Origin: Aequorivita marisscotiae
GTDB taxonomy: Bacteria; Bacteroidota; Bacteroidia; Flavobacteriales; Flavobacteriaceae
Direction: 5' to 3'
Assembly (NCBI RefSeq): GCF_029814825.1
Contig: NZ_CP122379.1
Span: 2,480,001-2,544,000 of the forward strand
Length of the DNA stretch: 64,000 nucleotides
Shown here: positions 61,883 through 64,000 of the stretch, piece after piece
How positions within the stretch are numbered: the stretch's first letter is position 1
Layout: every line of letters begins with the position of its first letter
Notes under the pieces: generated by a model
Told to the model about the DNA's origin: nothing
The model's input: the letters and a program-made list of their open reading frames with translations, nothing else
Databases searched by the model: none
Program-made: the position numbers and the translations under genes

Positions 61883-62532
61883 AGGCAGGCCATAAAAATA
61901 CCATTGTAATTGTTGATGATCATTCGCTCTTTGCACGATCGTTGGCTAAACTTATTAATTCATTTACCGATTTCAATGTTCTCTTTATCGCCAAAAATGG
62001 AAAGGAATTACAAACCGAAATTCATAAACGAAATGTTCTTCCAGAAATAATCTTGCTCGATATCAATATGCCGGTTATGGACGGTTTTGAAACTGCCGAA
62101 TGGCTGGGAGCTCACCATCCAGAGATAAAAATTCTAGCTCTTTCTATGGAAGACGACGAGCAAACTATTTTAAAAATGCTACGGCAAGGTGTAAAGGGGT
62201 ACTTGTTAAAAGATATACATCCAGAAATTTTAAACGAAGCACTCGTTGAATTACAACAAAAGGGATATTATCATTCCGAGAAAGTAGCTGAAACTCTTTT
62301 ACATTCCCTTACGCCAGATGATGAGGGAAAAATTCATGATTTTAAGGAAAACGAACTCACCTTTATGAAATTGGCTTGTTCGGAAATGACATATAAAGAA
62401 ATTGCAGATGTAATGGCCCTTAGCCCCAAAACCATAGATGGGTACCGCCAAGATCTTTTTAAACGGCTCAATATTAAAAATAGGGTAGGGTTAGTGCTTT
62501 TTGCCTTAAAAAAGAATTTAATTAAAATTTAA
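61879..62532 (+). CDS. LuxR/NarL-family response regulator
   Basis: A 217-aa regulator: receiver domain (1-125) with acidic pair VDDHSLFARS, phospho-acceptor D61 in IILLDINMPVMDG, and K in YLLKDIHPE. The C-terminal LuxR helix-turn-helix (about 160-215) contains MTYKEIADVMALSPKTIDGY. It is phosphorylated presumably by the kinase whose gene it overlaps. Its operon diverges from the eCIS operon, so it is a natural candidate regulator of particle production; no site is proven. It ends convergent with the RluA gene, sharing stop bases. Confidence 0.93.
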   Translation: MKAGHKNTIVIVDDHSLFARSLAKLINSFTDFNVLFIAKNGKELQTEIHKRNVLPEIILLDINMPVMDGFETAEWLGAHHPEIKILALSMEDDEQTILKMLRQGVKGYLLKDIHPEILNEALVELQQKGYYHSEKVAETLLHSLTPDDEGKIHDFKENELTFMKLACSEMTYKEIADVMALSPKTIDGYRQDLFKRLNIKNRVGLVLFALKKNLIKI

Positions 62533-63161
62533 GTACAAGCATTCCAAACCGAATCGTCTGGGGTGGGTGCTTCAAAAACAATTTTTTTCTTTAATACCGG
62601 GTGGGTAATTGTTAGTTTTTTGGCGTGAAGATGAATACTGCCATCCGGGTTACTTCGGTCTGAGCCATATTTTAAATCGCCTTTAATTGCACAACCAATA
62701 GCGGCGAGCTGCGCTCTAATTTGGTGATGTCTTCCTGTTTCCAGTAGTATTTCCAATAAATAATAATTGTCTAATTTCTTTAAAAGTTTATACTGTAAAA
62801 TTGCTTTTTTACTGTCAGGAACTTTATGGGCGTTGGCGTACGATTTGTTTTGCTTCGAATTTCTTTTTAAATAATGAATTAACGAATCTTCAATTTTTGG
62901 TGGTGCATTTTTTACCACAGCCCAGTATGTTTTTTCGGTTTCTCTTTCGGAAAACATTTTGTTTAAACGTCCCAACGCTTTTGATGTTCGAGCAAAAACT
63001 ACAATTCCGCTTGTAGGCCGATCCAATCTGTGTACCACGCCTAAAAATACCGCCCCTGGCTTATTGTATTTTTCGGCAATGTATTGTTTTACTACTTCGG
63101 AAAGAGGTGCATCTCCCGTTTTATCGCCCTGCACAAGATCGCCCGGACGCTTGTTTACCAC
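62529..63161 (-). CDS. RluA-family pseudouridine synthase (N-terminus uncertain)
   Basis: A 210-aa stretch from GTG 63161. It carries the RluA core: catalytic Asp in VVHRLDRPTSGIVVFARTSK (about 42-61) and the C-terminal GRHHQIRAQLAAIGCAIKGD (about 143-162). The family's usual start VLYEDNHLIVVNKRPGD lies partly upstream of this GTG in the same frame, so the true start is further upstream. There the frame has no ATG before a stop; an ATG at 63264 is in the other frame across a run of six A. It modifies uridines in rRNA or tRNA. Confidence 0.85.
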   Translation of the reverse strand: MVNKRPGDLVQGDKTGDAPLSEVVKQYIAEKYNKPGAVFLGVVHRLDRPTSGIVVFARTSKALGRLNKMFSERETEKTYWAVVKNAPPKIEDSLIHYLKRNSKQNKSYANAHKVPDSKKAILQYKLLKKLDNYYLLEILLETGRHHQIRAQLAAIGCAIKGDLKYGSDRSNPDGSIHLHAKKLTITHPVLKKKIVFEAPTPDDSVWNACT

Positions 63162-63341
63162 TATTAAATGATTATCTTCATATAAAACCTGAAGATTATC
63201 CTTGGTACTATGTGTTTTAGAATTTGAAATGGAGAAGGATTTAATGTTTTTTAAATAATTGCATTAAGAAACGATCAAGATTGATGTACTAATTTTTGAA
63301 ATAAGGGTTTATTATATTTATGAAATGCTAAGCGAAAAATT

Positions 63342-64000
63342 TTAATACTGTTCACTATCATTTGGAAAATCGCCACTTTTTACATCATTACTGTACTGGC
63401 TAAAAGCATTTTTCATGTCTGAATAAAGATCTAAGTAACGCCTTAAAAACCGCGGATTAAATTCGTGAGTCATTCCGAGCATATCGTGGGTTACTAGTAC
63501 TTGACCATCAACGCCATTTCCAGCGCCTATTCCAATAACGGGTATGCTTATTTTTTCGGCTACTTGTTGGGCAAGCTTGGCAGGAACTTTTTCTAAAACA
63601 ATCGCAAAACATCCAGTTTTTTCTAATAAGATAGCGTCTTCAATAAGTTTTTCTGCTTCTTCTTCCTCTTTTGCGCGAACCGTATATGTTCCAAATTTAT
63701 AAATAGACTGGGGCGTTAATCCCAAATGTCCCATCACTGGAATTCCAGCGTTTAAAATTCGTTTTATAGATTCCTTTACTTCTTTTCCGCCTTCCAATTT
63801 CACTGCATGTCCGCCACTTTCCTTCATAATTCTAATAGCAGAACGCAAGGCTTCCTTTGGATCGCTTTGGTAGCTTCCAAAAGGTAAATCTACTACCACC
63901 AAACTTCGTTCAATACCGCGAACCACAGAAGCGGCGTGGTAAATCATTTGGTCCAAGGTAATTGGGAGCGTTGTTTCGTGTCCAGCCATTACATTACTAG
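63342..64000 (-). CDS. panB: 3-methyl-2-oxobutanoate hydroxymethyltransferase, cut by window end
   Basis: The first enzyme of pantothenate synthesis: it transfers a hydroxymethyl group from methylene-tetrahydrofolate to alpha-ketoisovalerate. Visible are the motif [19 protein letters not shown] at the window edge, [20 protein letters not shown], then [38 protein letters not shown] and the C-terminal core [20 protein letters not shown]. The metal-binding Asp of the start region and about 50 N-terminal residues lie beyond base 64000. An internal ATG at 63989 is not the start. Confidence 0.95.
   Translation of the reverse strand, partial: SNVMAGHETTLPITLDQMIYHAASVVRGIERSLVVVDLPFGSYQSDPKEALRSAIRIMKESGGHAVKLEGGKEVKESIKRILNAGIPVMGHLGLTPQSIYKFGTYTVRAKEEEEAEKLIEDAILLEKTGCFAIVLEKVPAKLAQQVAEKISIPVIGIGAGNGVDGQVLVTHDMLGMTHEFNPRFLRRYLDLYSDMKNAFSQYSNDVKSGDFPNDSEQY

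Noticed and set aside
1..64000. tRNA, rRNA, CRISPR arrays, insertion sequences or integrases
   Set aside because: No cloverleaf, rRNA segment, regular repeat-spacer array or transposase-like product was recognised on reading; a tRNA-finding program was not available, so a missed tRNA is possible.

Overview
The window looks like a chromosome segment from a marine or cold-environment Flavobacteriaceae (Bacteroidota), possibly Aequorivita-like; the genus is a guess. The grounds are AT-rich DNA, TAnnTTTG-type -7 promoter elements, a type IX secretion (T9SS) C-terminal sorting domain, a TonB-dependent receptor with a regulatory-domain N-terminus, 2TM-domain proteins, a LETM1-related protein, a SatD/DUF3307 pair and a PanB/RluA neighbourhood. 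I saw no rRNA, tRNA, CRISPR array, transposase, integrase or phage head gene.

Layout. 1-5 kb: the tail of an unknown gene, a sigma factor with a four-helix membrane protein, a type II NADH dehydrogenase, a small exported protein built of 13-residue repeats, a membrane-anchored nucleotide cyclase and a DUF1801/YdeI protein. 5-11.4 kb: a signalling island with a TonB-dependent receptor, a tiny membrane protein, a TPR protein, a LytS-type histidine kinase fused to a 2TM domain, three tandem 2TM proteins and a LytTR response regulator. Three transcription units in this island carry the same operator layout: two 9-bp direct repeats at a 21-bp period, then a -7-like element exactly 34 bp past the second repeat. 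This predicts a self-contained LytTR regulon. 11.4-20.7 kb: a LETM1-related protein, a DUF4331 protein split over two genes, a TPR lipoprotein, an ECF sigma/anti-sigma pair and a large secreted M36 metallopeptidase with a T9SS tail. 20.7-37.3 kb: mostly housekeeping genes, namely an FMN reductase, a PabB/TrpE enzyme, SatD-DUF3307 behind three 29-bp tandem repeats, tilS, a glycolytic cluster (pfkA, gapA, N-acetylglucosamine kinase-like, pgi), a Kazal lipoprotein, a DUF6345 pair, a ComM-like ATPase and an M16 peptidase. A DUF2891 lipoprotein follows.

38.5-59.8 kb, minus strand: a complete extracellular contractile injection system (eCIS; Afp/PVC/MAC-like). Gene order from the promoter end is DUF4255 cap, an unknown 291-aa protein, sheath, two tubes, DUF5908, a LysM tube-initiator, a VgrG-like spike, PAAR, gp25, a gp47/J-like wedge, an 886-aa baseplate protein, an 874-aa unknown, a 246-bp gap with a strong hairpin, a tape measure, a DUF4157/peptidoglycan-binding/metallopeptidase candidate effector, a 167-aa unknown and an AAA+ ATPase. 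A four-gene operon diverges from its promoter end: a 115-aa protein, a membrane protein, a NarL-type kinase and a LuxR-type regulator. That operon is the obvious candidate controller. The window ends with an RluA-type pseudouridine synthase and a truncated panB.

The items most worth a second look are the LytTR regulon, the eCIS candidate effector and its small neighbour, the unexplained gap inside the eCIS operon, and the SatD operator array.
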